64,000 nucleotides of DNA from Tolypeutes matacus (GCA_026826555.1 JAKSZT010054581.1:2969560-3033559); one strand, 5' to 3'. Shown: positions 10,614 to 22,269, counted from the first letter of the stretch. Notes: generated from the sequence alone by a model not told the origin. Program-made: numbers and translations.

Positions 10614-11957
10614 ATGTGGGAACAGTTTTATAAATGGGTAAGAGGCATTTTTTGGAGGAATTGTGAAATGCTTGATGGAAAAGGTCTAGCTCACTTTGAA
10701 GAGACTGTTGATAGTAATATGGATGCTAAAGAGACTTTCTATGATGCCTTAGAAGTAAATGATGAAACTATTATTGGAAACTGGAGGAAAGGCAATCCAA
10801 ATTTTAAAGTTTCAGAGAACCTAGTAAGATTAACACCTGGTGTTATAGGGAAGACAGAATTTGAAAATGGCAAACCAGGTCATTTAGCTGAAGAACTTTC
10901 CAAGGTATACTCAGAGAATATGGCTTGGCTTCTCCTTGCAGCTTATAGCAAAATACTAGATGAGCGAAATACACTAAGGACTGAACCTTTGGGCACAAAG
11001 AAAACAGAAACTGATTCCAGAACTTCCAAGTTTCTGGGAATCAAATTCCCAGATGAATATGCCCTATTTGAAGACTTTATTAAACTTGGAACTCGTAACT
11101 CAGAATAGAAGATGCAGATATCTTGGAAAGAGTTGTGGAAAGTCTTACTGTCTGATGGCTTGGACCCCTGCTTCTTGCATGCTAAACCAACATTTTTGAG
11201 AGTGCTATATGAACAAAACCACTGTCAGCTTGGACAAAAGAGAACATGGAAAGGAAAGATCGAAGGAGAAAGAGCTCTAAGAAGAAAGTCATGGAAGCTG
11301 AGATCTGGAATTAAGACATCACCTTGGGCCAAGAGAGGAGCCCCACCCATGTATACAAAGAGGGGGAGTTTGCCCCAGGAGAAGAAGAGGGTGGATATCA
11401 CCACCCAATGCTCAGGAAGAGTTTTGCTTCCCCAGGGTACAGGGATGGTGGAGCACATTCCTCAAAGATTAGGGTGGTTAGGGTCAGCAACCCATAGGTC
11501 TGAGAGGGGTATTCCTGTCTCCCATGGATTAGAGAAAGCCAGGTGGTCAAACCATTGTTCTGAGAGGGTTGAACCTGTATGTCAAAGGTTAGGGAAGGCC
11601 AGGTGGTCAACTCGATGCTCTGAGAGGCTTGAACCTGTATGCCAAAGGTTAGGGGGAAAGTTGTCTTCAGCTCACTGTACTAGGGGGGTTAAAACTCTAA
11701 CACAAAGATTGGGTAGGTTGTGGCAATCACCCCAACACTCTTGGAGGGTGAGGCATGGAGCTTGGTCAATGCCCAGATGCTTGATGAGGGTGGAACCAAG
11801 AAAATGGCCTTTGGACAAGCCTGTGGAAATGGTGGGTTCCCATGTGGCCCCAAGGAGAAGAAACCATTGCTTTAAGAATGACTCTCAGAATTTGAAATCA
11901 AATGAAGGATGCCATGTAATTTTACTGAACTGTAGAAGATCCATGACTCATGTTTAA
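10614..11957 (+). pseudogene. gag-like ORF of the MaLR element, one in-frame stop
   Basis: The ATG lies 25 bases after the primer site. The frame runs 164 codons to a TAG at 11106-11108 and resumes in the same frame from 11112 to 11957, about 448 codons in all. The N-terminal part is acidic and rich in helix-forming residues. The C-terminal part is very basic and contains a tandem repeat of about 20 residues (11440-11770). I see no protease, RT or zinc-knuckle motif, which fits a non-autonomous MaLR whose internal region codes only for a gag-like protein. The stop may be a recent mutation or a readthrough position; the sequence alone cannot decide. The internal region continues after the L1 at 21476. 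Confidence 0.6.
11440..11770 (+). repeat. in-frame 60-63 bp repeats in gag-like ORF
   Basis: About five diverged units in the reading frame, each with a 'SER.EPVCQRLGKARWS' like core. The clearest are near 11545-11605, 11605-11665 and 11665-11725. Unit lengths stay multiples of three, so the frame is kept across all copies. Confidence 0.75.
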
Positions 11958-12081
11958 CATCCCAGTTTCTCCTTATGATAATGAAAAATTTAATTATTTG
12001 TCTTTTCATTTGTGTATTGGAAGCAGTAAAATGGTTTTGTAAGTTTCAGAGGTCTACAGCAGATGGGACTTTGCCACAAGA

Positions 12082-12097
12082 TGAACTGTATTTCTTT
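12082..12097. repeat. L1 target site duplication, left copy
   Basis: TGAACTGTATTTCTTT, repeated exactly at 21460-21475. The two copies bracket the minus-strand L1, and the left copy runs into its poly-T (poly-A on the L1 strand). Confidence 0.95.
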
Positions 12098-14811
12098 TTT
12101 TTTTTTATGGGTAAAAATCAAAATTCTCACAATACATACAAACATTTGCAAAATGATATATAAATATATATGCATATATGTGTATTTGCTTACAAAAATG
12201 TTATTTATATATATATATTTTAAGAGGTGCTTAGATTACCCAAAATATTACACAGAACCCACTGGGATTCCCATGTTGCCCACCTCCCACACCTCCCACC
12301 ACATCCCACACAAACATCTCCCACAGTGTGGCCCACCACCCTCAATGAACTTACACATCCTGGAGCCATGCCACCAACCATAGACCACAGTTCACACCGT
12401 AGACCACACTCTCTCCCTCTTAGTTCTGAGTGGTGCGTGCTGATTTAAAATGGCCTACATCCGTTGCCACAACGGTACTCAGGACAACCTCTAACTCCCA
12501 AAGAAGCCCATGTATTTCAACTGCTCATCCCCTCCCTAAAACAAAAGTGTCAAGTGGCCACTGGCTCCACCTCATTGTTATAATTTCTTGCATTGCTAGA
12601 ATCACCATATGTGAACAAGAGAATACTATCAAGTCTACTCTAGTCCATAGTTCTTCCCCCAATCCTGAGGGGACTGGGATGGTGATGTCCACTCCAACTC
12701 CAAGTGAGAGAGGGCTTTTATCCCATGGATATGGTGGGTGGGATATTCCTGCCTGCAGATGCAGGCCCTCTCCATTCCCTGGGATGACCATTGCCCATCG
12801 TTTTCTCCTCACCAGGTGACTTGGATGAGTCCATTGAGCTGTAGGGTAGGAGTTGCAGCACCACCTAGATTTCATGCACACCTGGCACATAGGTAGGCGG
12901 GAGGCTCCAGTCTCTGGAAGTATACCTAAAAACTCCAGCATCACATATAGGTTTGAATAGAAGGGACTGGTGAACCATGTGCAGGGAGGACTTATTTGAG
13001 TCTAATTCTGTCACTCTCAGGAGCACAGATTCCAAAATAGAACCCACTGTTAAGGCATCAGTCTCTGGGGCTATCCCCCCTTATATAGGACCAGGGTGTC
13101 TCCGGAGCTCTCAGGAACCCCAATGAGTGAGATGACAGGCGCTTAGATGTTCTATGAGCTCCTACTGAGGTGTGCGTAAGAGTTATCTCTGGGATGACCT
13201 CCCGACTCTCTTTGAAGTCTCTTAGCCACTTGAACTCATTTGTCTTTACCATTTCCCCCTTTTATTCAAGGTCTTCTTAAAGTTGTGTTGCCAGTTGGCA
13301 CTTGGTATTAATCCCTCATTGCCAGGGAGGCTCATCCCCGGGAGTCATGTCCCACGTTGGTGGGAAGGTAATGCAATCATATGCTGAGTTTGGCTTAGAG
13401 AGAGGCCACATTTGAGCAACAAGGAGGCTCTCAGGTGGCAACCCTTAGGCACCCCACAACTGCAGGCTAAGTCTCATTTACAAGAGCAAAGACTCACAAG
13501 GGTAGTCATCAATAAAAAAAAAAAAAAACATCAGTGGGTCATCCTATTTTGACAGGCACTGTCCCTACACTCAGAGGACAATTGGTGCTCCTTGGAGACT
13601 GTGGCAGAGCTCTCCAGGCTAGGAATTCAGATTCCCTCATTTATTGTGTGATTATCCACCCATCGTGACCATGCCCCATCCCCCGATCCTTTGAATGATT
13701 TTGTATATCGTTCATGTATATTTGGATGAACCAATCCCCACGTAACCCCCTCCAGACCCCCCCAATAATCCCCGCAGTACCCATTGTAACCCTTCTGTGA
13801 TCCAAATCCTCCATGAACGTTTAGTCCATAAAATAATCAAATACACTTACTAGGAAAAATAAACAAGTGTGATAAGCTTACATGCAAGAGACAAACATAA
13901 GGAAACTCAGGGGAAAAAAAAAGAGAGAAGGAAAAAAAACAAATAATCAAACAAAGAAAAAAACAAAATAAAATGTAATTAGTGGACTAGGACACTCAAA
14001 AAATAGGCAAAAAAGCAAAGGAAATGCCTTTAAAAAATGTATATATATGTATATATATTCATTTTTTTTCAATTCTCTTTTCTTTTTTCCTTTTTTATCT
14101 TCCCTTTATCACTGTGTTATCGGATGTCTGGTGTACCATGACACCTTCCTCCTCTCAATCCCCATTGTCTCCCAATTTTTCACTTAATTTTCAAAGAAGT
14201 TTTAGGTCACAGCAAAGTCACACACGGAGTGCCGGAGACTCCCAGATACCAACCCACCCCCCTTCCCACCCCATATTAACTCCCCCCCCCCTTTTTTTTT
14301 GGTTGTTAGCATTGTTATAACTGTTATGCAGATAGCAAAATATAGCAACTAAACATTGTCAGTGATTTACAGTATAGTTTACAATTTAGATGATACAGTT
14401 TAATAATTTTGATGATATTTACCATGTCCTGTGTCCATTACTGTAAGGTAATGAAAAACCTTCCCCATGACCACCAAACATCCCATTAGATCTTGACTGT
14501 TCCCTTCTCCCCAGCCCCCCAGGGCCCGAGATACCCCCCTCTCCCAACCCATAGAATGTCAGGATTCACATTTACATGCCCTGGGGATTTGAACCAGCCC
14601 TTCCTAATCCACTCACCCCCCAGCGCTGCACCACCAAACCCAGGAACACCACCACTCATCTGCCCCATCGCCCAACATGCAACAACACTCTATCCCTTTA
14701 CCATAGATTATGTCCATGTGGGTGATGGCTCAAAGACTGCGCTTCTCTTACTCTCCTTTGTTAACCTATCTTTCAGACAATGGTTCTCAGAGACTGCTCA
14801 CTTTCCTCAGT
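12098..14811 (-). other. long L1 3'UTR
   Basis: About 2.7 kb between the ORF2 stop and the poly-A. The terminal 400 bp (12098-12490) recur as tail-only copies at 35186-35495 (minus), 40327-40583 (+) and 55373-55799 (+). The block around 13618-13810 recurs at 39730-39926. It contains a poly-A-run at 13510 and C-rich tracts near 14281. No ORF is supported. Confidence 0.85.
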
Positions 14812-17800
14812 TCAGATCAGTGAGGTCATATACTGTTCATCCTTCAGTGCCTGGCTTGCTTCACTCAACATAAGGTCTTCAAGATTCATCCACGTTATTC
14901 CATGTGTTAGCACTTTGTTCCTTCTTACAGCTGAGTAATATTCCATTGTATGTATGTACCACATTTTGCTTATCCATTCGTCTGTTGATGGGCACCGGGG
15001 TTGATTCCAACTTTTGGCAATGGTGAACGATGCCGCTATGAACATTGGTGTGCATATATCTGTTTGTATTTTTGTTTTCAGTTCTTCTGGGTATATACCC
15101 AGCAGTAGAATTGCTGGATCATACGGAAAATCTATTGCTAGTTTTCTGAGGAACCGCCAAAAGGTCCTCCACAGTGGCAGGACCATACCGCAGTCCCACC
15201 AGCAGTGGATGAGGGTTCCTATTCCTCCACATCCTCTCCAACATTTAGTGTCTCCTGTTTTTTTTATAGCTGCCATTCTGATGTGTGTAAGATGGTATCT
15301 CATTGTAGTTTTGATTTGCATTTCCCTGATAGCAAGTGATTTTGAACATTTTTTTCATGTGCTTTTTAGCCATTTGTATTTCTTCCGTGGAGAAGTGCCT
15401 TTCAGGTCACTTGCCAATTTTTTATATGGTTTGTTTGTCCTTTTATTTTCTAGGTGAAGAATTTCTTTATATATACAGGATATTAGGCTCCTATCAGATA
15501 TATGGTTGCCAAATATTTTCTCCCATTGACTAGGTTGCCTTTATATTTTCTTAATAACATCCTTAGAGGTGCAGAAGTTTTTAATTTTGAGGAGATCCTA
15601 TTTATCAATTTTTTTCCCTTGCTGCTCGTGCTTTGGCTGTGAAGTTCATGAAACCATTTCCTATTACAAGGTCCTGTAGATGCTTCCCTACATTATCTTC
15701 CAAGGTTTTTATGGTTTTGGCTCTTATATTTAGATATTTGATCCATCTTGAGATGATTTTTGTATAAGGTGTGAGATGGTATTCTTCTTTCATTCTTTTG
15801 GATATGGATATCCAGTTCTCCAAGCACCACTTGTTAAAGAGGCCACTCTCTCTCAACTGAGTGGGTTTCGTGGCCTTGTCAAATATCAGATGACTGTATA
15901 TGCGAGGATCTATATCAGAACTCTCAATCCGGTTCCATTGGTCAGTAGGTCTATCCTTGTGCCAAAACCACGCAGTTTTGATCACTGTAGATTTGTAGTA
16001 TGTTTTAAAGTCAGGTAATGTGATACCTCCAAATTCATTTTTCTTTTTCAATATATCTTTGGCAATTCGGGGCCTCTTGCCTCTTCAAATATATTTTGTG
16101 GTTAGTTTTTCCAGTTCCTTAAAAAATATATTGTTGACTTTTATTGGGATTGCATTAAATCTGTAGATTAGTTTGGGTAGGATAGACATCTTGATGATGT
16201 TTAGTCTTCCCATCCATGAACAGGGAATATTTTTCCATTTATTTAAGTCTTCTTTGATTTCCTTTAACAGTGTTGTGTAGTTTTCTGTATATAAGTCCTT
16301 TACATCTTTAGTTAAATTTATTCCTAGGTATTTGATTCTTTTGTTTACTATTGTAAATGGTATTTTTTTCCTGATTTCCTCCTCAGTTTGCTGGTTATTG
16401 ATGTACAGAAATGCTACTGATTTTTGAGCGTTGATCTTATAGCCTCCAACATTACTGAACTCGTTTATAAGTTCTAGAAGCCTTGTTGTCGATTTCTCAG
16501 GGCTTTCTATGTATAGGATCATGTCATCTGCAAATAATGAAATTTTTACTTCTTCTTTTCGAATCTGGATGCCTTTTTTGTCCTTTTCTTGTCTCAGTGC
16601 TCGTGCAAGTACTTCTAAGACAATGTTAAATAGGAGTGGTGATAAGGGGCATCCTTGTCTTGTTCCCAATCTCAGAGGGAAGGCTTTTAGGATTTCACCG
16701 TTGAAAATGATGTTAGCTTTGGGTCTTTCATATATACCCTTTATCATTTTCAGAAAGTTTCCATCTATTCCTATCTTTTGTAGTGTTTTTATGACGAAAG
16801 AGTGCTGTATTTTGTCGAATGCTTTTTCTGCATCTATGGAGATGATCATGTGATTTTTTTCTTTCAGTTTGTTTATGTGGTGTATTACATTGATTGATTT
16901 TCTTATATTGAACCATCCTTGCATACCTGGGATGAAACCCACTTGGTCATGGTGTATAATCCTTTTGATATGTTGTTGAATGCGATTAGCAAGTATGTTG
17001 TTAAGGATTTTAGCATCTAGGTTCATTAGAGAAATTGGTCTATAATTTTCCTTTCTTGTGGTATCTTTATTTGGTTTTGGTATTAGGGTAATGTTGGTAT
17101 CATAGAATGAGTTAGGTAATATTCCTTCTACTTCTATTTTTTGGAAGAGCTTAAGTAGAATTGGTGTTAGCTCTTTCCGGAATGTTTTGTAGAATTCAGC
17201 TGTGAAGCCATCTGGTCCTGGACTCTTCTTAGTTGGGAGGTTTTAATGAATGAGTCTCTTTACTTGTAATTGGGCTGTTGAGTTCATCTATTTTTTCTTT
17301 CATCAATGTCGGCTGTTTGTGGGTTTCTAGAATCTTGTCCATTTCCTCTAAATTGTCATTCTTGTTGTCATATAATTTTTCAAAGTATCCTCTTATGATA
17401 CTCTTTATTTCTGTGGGGTCAGTAGTGATATCACCTTGCTCATTCCTTATTTTACGTATTTGCATCTGTTCTCTCTTTTTCTTTGTTAGTCTGGCTAAGA
17501 GTTTGTCAATTTTGTTGATATTCTCGAAGAACCAGCTTTTGGTTTTGTTTATTGTTTCCAGTGCTTTCTTATTCTCTAATTCATTTAGTTCTGCTCTAAT
17601 CTTGGTTATTTCCTGTTTTCTACTTCCTTTAGGTTCAGTTTGTTTTTGTTTTTACAATTCCTCCAAGTGTGCAGTTAGGTCTTCAATTTTAGCTCTTTCT
17701 TCTTTTTTAATATATGAATTTATGGCTATGAACTTCCCTCTCAGGACTGCTTTCGCTGCATCCCATAGGTTTTGATATGCTGTGTTGTTGTTTTCATTAG

Positions 17801-18625
17801 TTTCAAGGTAGTTACTGATTTCTTTTGAAATTTCCTCTTTGACCCACTGTTTGTCTAAGAGTGTGTTGTTTAACTTCCATATCCTTGTGCCTAACCTGTT
17901 TCTCTGGCCCTTATTGATTTCCAACTTCATTCCGTTGTGGTCATAGAAATTACTTTATATAATCTCAATCTTTCTGAATTCATTGAGTGTTGTTTTGTGG
18001 CCTAACATGTGGTCTATTTTGGAGTATGTTCCATGTGCACTGGAGAAGAATGTAAATCCCGCTGTATTTGGGTGTAGTGTTCTGTATATGTCTATTAAGT
18101 CCAGGTCTTCTAATGTATTGTTGAGTGCCTTAATTTCTTTATTGATTCTCTGCTTAGATGTTCTGTCTAATGATGATAGTGGTGTGTTGAAGTCCCCTGC
18201 TGTAATTGTAGAGGAATTTATTTCTCCTCTTAGTTTTTCCAGAGTTTGCCGCACGTATTTTGAGGCACCTCGATTAGGTGGATAAATGTTGATGATTTTT
18301 CTCTCTTCTTGAGAGATTACTCCTTTAACTAATATGTAGTGTCCATCTTTTTCTCTTACAATAGTTTTGCATTTAAAGTCTATTTTGTCTGATATTAGAA
18401 TAGCTACTCCTGCCCTTTTTTGGCTATTGTTAGCTTGTAAAATGGTTTTCCAGCCATTCACTTTCAGCCTCCTTGAATCCCTGGGCGGAAGGTGGGTTTC
18501 TTGTAGACAGCATAGAGATGGATCATATTTTCTTATCCATTCTGCCAATCTGTGTCTTTTGATTGGTGTATTTAATCCTTGCCATTCAGTGTTATTACTC
18601 GTAACGAATTTCTTACTTCAGTCAT
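14812..18625 (-). pseudogene. L1 ORF2 (endonuclease-reverse transcriptase), disabled
   Basis: About 1,271 codons by length, the usual size for L1 ORF2p, which nicks target DNA and reverse-transcribes L1 RNA. Start chosen at 18625 because the same 'MxxV' start precedes 'ITLN' in the copies at 22925 and 49422. Endonuclease domain is visible at 18548-17955, including 'LCCLQETH' and 'DFNTPLS'. RT domain lies at 17026-16085 with the catalytic 'FADDMILY'. The C-terminal cysteine-bearing region is at 15321-14812 ('[16 protein letters not shown]'). Breaks: a 1-base loss near 18585, stops near 17954, 17650 and 16084, and frame changes near 17230 and 15400-15600. + strand ORFs such as 17278-17775 are antisense shadows. 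Confidence 0.92.
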
Positions 18626-18687
18626 TTTTTCTTTGGGTTAATGTATCATATGTTGTTTTGTTCCTCTTTTTGACTTTTCAGTTGTTT

Positions 18688-19667
18688 TTAAACTCTCCTC
18701 CAACTCTCTCTCCTTTGTTTTTTCCTTTCAACTTTTAGAGATTCCTTTAGTATCTCTTGAAGTGCTGGTTTCTTCTTGACATACTCTCTTAATTGCTGTT
18801 TATCTGTTAATATTTTGAACTCTCCATCATTTTTGAATGCCAGTTTTGCTGGATAGAGAATTCATGGCTGGAAGTTTTTTTCTTTCAGTGTTTTGAGTAT
18901 GTCAAACCACTGTCTTCTTGCCTCCATGGTTTCAGCTGAGAAATCAGCACTTAATCTTATTGTGCTTCCCTTGTATGTGATGGTTCTCTTTTCTCTTGCT
19001 GCCTTGAGTATTTTCTCTTTGTCTTGAGCATTGGACAATTTGACAAGTATATTCTTGGAGTTGGCCTGTTGGGATTTATACTATTTGGGGTGCGCTGTGC
19101 TTCCTGCATCTGCACATTCATCTCTCTCAATAGAGTTGGGAAGTTTTCAGCCATAACTTCCTTCAACACTCCTTCTGTTCCCTTTCCCTTCTCTTCTCCT
19201 TCTGGGATGCCCATAATGTGTATGATTGTGTGTCTTGCATTATCGGTTAATTCCCTGAGACCATACTGGATTTTTTCTATCTTTTTGTCTATGTTTTCTA
19301 CAATCTCTTTGATTTCAACTGTATTGTATTCCATATCACTAATTCTTTCCTCTGCCTGTTCAATTCTGCTGCCATGTGAGTCCAGCGTCTTTTTCATTTC
19401 TTGACTTGTGTCTTTGTTCGCCATCATATCCATTACCTTTTTAGGTGTGTTAGCTATTTTTTCAGTATGTTCTCCCAGTGTCTTCTTTATATCCTTAATC
19501 TCTTCCTTCAGTTCTTTAAGTTGGTCCATGATATTTGTTTGGATAGCTTTGATTAGTTGTTCGATGTACTGCATTGATTCCTGGATTTTATTTTGTGCAC
19601 TGGACTGGTCCATGTTTTCCAGTTTCTCAGAGTCATTTGTATTTTTCTGTTGCCCTCTGGTCATCAT
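18688..19667 (-). pseudogene. L1 ORF1 (RNA-binding chaperone), disabled
   Basis: About 326 codons when the shift is allowed for, close to the size of ORF1p in other mammals. The N-terminal half is lysine/glutamate-rich with heptad-like spacing (coiled-coil trimer region). Then comes an RRM-like part starting near 'IIHIMGIPEGEEKG', and a C-terminal domain with 'IRLSADFSAETMEARRQW' in another frame. A frameshift near 19050 moves the frame, and a TGA near 18868 ('FQP-stop') sits where other copies imply an arginine CGA, consistent with CpG decay. The ORF1-ORF2 spacer is about 62 bases. Confidence 0.88.
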
Positions 19668-21459
19668 ATTATCTTGATGGGTTTGTTCAGTTGATTAGCT
19701 TTTCTCTATGCTCTAGAATTTTATTTAGCTGTTGGTTTTGCGTGTGAGTTAAGTTTTCTCTTTGGCAGTTTTTCTTCTTATTTTATTTCCTTGCTTATTT
19801 CTATGTTCCCTTGAAGACAAAAGGTTAGGGCCAGAGGAATCAAAAGATGTAAGGAAGGTAGAAGGATAATAGAAATATTGATAAAAGTTAGAAGAGGTGC
19901 AAAATGAGACTTAATGAGATGAATATTTAACTTGTGTTGGCAGTGTAGAGTACTAGGAAAAATATGGAGTTCCTACAATGGACTGGGAAAACAAATGGAG
20001 GAATATATATATATATAGTGATTTAGAAGGCTAGAATTATGAGGAGGGAGAGAAATAGTAGAGAATGGTCTGAAAGGAAAAAGTTAATACTAATTTAAAA
20101 AAAAAGGAAAAAGAAGAAGAAGAAAACAAATTAGATGGAATAGAAATTGATACCCTTAAGTTGTGGGCCTATGAAAAAATGTTGTCTCTAAGAGCCACAA
20201 CAGAAAACAGTAGGCAGAAAGATGCAGGAAGGATAAGCGGTAGTTTGTAATACAGAATCAATATATACAGCGAGTGGGAAGTTACTGAATAAGAAGACCA
20301 GCAAAGAAGCGACCAGCTGGCAGCACCTATTAAAAAAAATATAGAAGGAAAAAGGAAGGTGGGAGGAAAACGGGAATAGTAGCAATAGACCAGAAAGTAA
20401 AGAGAGAAACCAAAGATCCACACAGGCAAGCAGTCAAACAGAGCTAAGGGGGGTCAATAATTCCCCTAGGGTCCACGTGGATCCTTCCTGCCTACTTGTG
20501 TTTATCAATGAATTTCCCCCACAGGGTTCTATATACACGTCCTGAAGCAGCTTTTAGCTATTAAACTAAATTAAAAAGAATTTATTTTTCATTTGTTGAG
20601 GTGACCTCACTTATTTATTTATTTTTTTTAGCCAAATGCAGCACCCAAAATAATTCCTCCTCTAGACCAACCCCCTTACGGAAGGGACCCTAGCTGGGCC
20701 TGTGTAAATTAATCAAGCACGTCCCACTTTCTGGACTTCCCAGGTTAGCTGAAGCTCTAATGTTAGTCAGTGAGGAGTGCTAAAGATGGCGGATTCCGCC
20801 CCTTCTGGCGCCGAGCTCCAGCATCACTGGGCTGCTCAGTAAATCAGTTTGAGTGCAGATTCGCGTCTGCTCTCAGCCTGATGCTGCTTCAGATCGGCTT
20901 ATCTGCTCCCCAAAACTATGGGGCGGTGCAGGCAGCCAGATCAATGTCTAAAAATATAAAATACCCTTCCCTGTCTTCCAACCGAACCCTCCCTTTTTTG
21001 GGAAGTGTCCCTTCCTCCTGGCTCCGCAGCGGCCCGGGTCTTATCCCTAGGTGACTAGGGAAATCAGCTGCATTTTCTGACCAAAATCCCCCCTCCGTTC
21101 ACCGGGTGCTGATTAGCTCGTTTGCTCTGTCCACACAAGGTCCAAGGGGCGCCAGGAAGCCAGATCCCCAGAAAATAAAACTTTTTCGCCCCGACCGTGG
21201 CTCCAAATGGCCGTTTTATTTTTTTTCCCCTAACCGCGGGGCTCAGCCGCCTGTGCCAACCTCCACCGGCAGCCTCAAAACTCACGAATCTCCACCGTTC
21301 GGTCCACACCGCCAATCCGCACAGATAGATGTTCCAAGCTTCTCACTCCACGCGTGCACAGCACAGACCCCCGGGCAGGACCCCGTCCACAATCCGCCTT
21401 GCTCTGGGAGCTTGCAGTGTGCGCCCTCCTACACTAACGCCATCTTGCATCCTCTTCCC
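19668..21459 (-). promoter_or_regulatory. L1 5'UTR with CpG-rich internal promoter
   Basis: About 1.8 kb upstream of ORF1. The distal part (20760-21459) is rich in CpG (for example around 20800, 21030, 21190-21310), while the part next to ORF1 (19700-20440) is A/G-rich on the + strand. CpG-rich 5'UTRs act as internal RNA polymerase II promoters in L1s. Surviving CpGs suggest limited methylation decay and hence a relatively young copy; that is inference. Confidence 0.75.
21439..21447 (-). promoter_or_regulatory. YY1-like site at L1 +13 to +21
   Basis: On the L1 strand this reads CAAGATGGC. Taking 21459 as +1, the site occupies +13 to +21, the position known for the YY1 site that directs accurate initiation of human L1. 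A similar 'aagatggca' lies at the 5' end of the L1 at 44345-45822, and another at 59504-59513. Confidence 0.7.
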
Positions 21460-21475
21460 TGAACTGTATTTCTTT
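21460..21475. repeat. L1 target site duplication, right copy
   Basis: Identical to 12082-12097. Sequence to its right (21476 on) continues the MaLR internal region. Confidence 0.95.
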
Positions 21476-21564
21476 AAAATGATTATTTGATTTTGTGGTT
21501 GAATTGTTATTGATTTAAGGTTTTTTGAATATTGTAATGTATTTTTAGAATTCAGAGTGTGGAG
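21476..21564 (+). mobile_element. 3' end of MaLR internal region
   Basis: Short AT-rich remainder of the element after the L1 insertion. It ends in a purine-rich 'agagtgtggag' just before the 3' LTR, a plausible but weak polypurine tract. Joined to 10569-12097 it gives an internal region of about 1.6 kb, the expected size for MaLR elements. Confidence 0.65.
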
Positions 21565-22109
21565 TGTAGCCATTGACCATTTTAATGTAATTATGAACTC
21601 CAAAAATATAATTGGATCATGGTTGTAAACTGATCTGTTAATCCAGACATGATTAAGTTATGATTAGAGCATTGACTGTGCCATGTCAGTAGGGTGTAGA
21701 ACCCCACCCCTTGGTGGGTGGGGGAATCAAATATAAAAGACAAGGCAAAGGATAGAAGAAGCTGTTTTTTAATTTTTTATTTTTTTTGAGAAGCAGTTTT
21801 GATGTTAGAGAGAAGGCCCAGGAGAAGAAAAGTGAGCCGTTTGCCTGATCATCTATTTCTGACCTTGTGGAGGAAACAGGAGCTGAGCCAGGAGAGAAAC
21901 GCCTGGGAAGAGAGGAACCCAAGAAACCTCAACCCTGGCAAACGTCGGCAGCTGTCTTGCTCTGACACATGGCAATGGACTTTGGTGAGAGAAGAAACTT
22001 CACACTTTATGGCCTAGTATCTGTGGACTTCTACCCAAAATAAATACTCTTTATAAAGACCAACCCATTTTTGGTATTTCACATTAGCACTCCTTTGGCT
22101 GACTAAAAC
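21565..22109 (+). mobile_element. MaLR-like 3' LTR
   Basis: Starts TGTAGCCATTGA and ends near GACTAAAACG. It aligns along its length with the 5' LTR (10035-10568), with an extra T-rich block near 21764-21789. It carries AATAAA ('aaaataaatactc', near 22038). A matching 5-bp duplication with the 5' flank (GGGAT) is not seen, possibly because the right flank was rearranged (next entry). Confidence 0.85.
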
Positions 22110-22196
22110 GATGCTCTATGGTATGGTATCTGTGGACTTCTGTGCCAAATAAATACCCTTTATGAAGACCAACCCATTTTTGGTATTTCGCATTAT
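22110..22196 (+). mobile_element. partial LTR repeat (R/U5 part)
   Basis: This stretch of about 87 bp repeats the part of the same LTR that runs from 'ggtatctgtggacttct' through AATAAA to 'ttggtatttcgcatta', then stops. It abuts the complete 3' LTR directly, so it is either a local partial duplication or the remains of a third LTR lost by recombination. Confidence 0.75.
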
Positions 22197-22269
22197 AATT
22201 TAGTAGAACAGCTAGATACAATGATATGTTATATTGCATAGTAGAACAGATAGATAAAATGATAGGAAA

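Larger units (their letters stand above)
12098..21459 (-). mobile_element. nearly complete L1, about 9.36 kb
   Basis: Minus-strand LINE-1 with poly-A as T run (12098-12106), 2.7-kb 3'UTR, ORF2, ORF1 and a 1.8-kb CpG-rich 5'UTR, bracketed by a perfect 16-bp duplication. It is the only copy here with a resolvable complete 5' end. It sits inside the internal region of the MaLR element, so it is younger than that element. Few disabling changes are visible (one frameshift and one nonsense change in ORF1; about two frameshifts and several stops in ORF2), but it cannot be active as sequenced. Length exceeds the 6-7 kb of human and mouse L1 mainly through the 3'UTR. Confidence 0.95.

Noticed and set aside
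10614..11108. 164-codon ORF as a host gene
   Set aside because: It starts right after an LTR and primer site and ends inside the same LTR pair, so it belongs to the retroelement.
17278..17775. 165-codon + strand ORF, and similar ones at 15014-15457, 16509-16853, 18983-19404
   Set aside because: Antisense to L1 ORF2 and ORF1 of the minus-strand L1; hydrophobic because of T-rich antisense codons.
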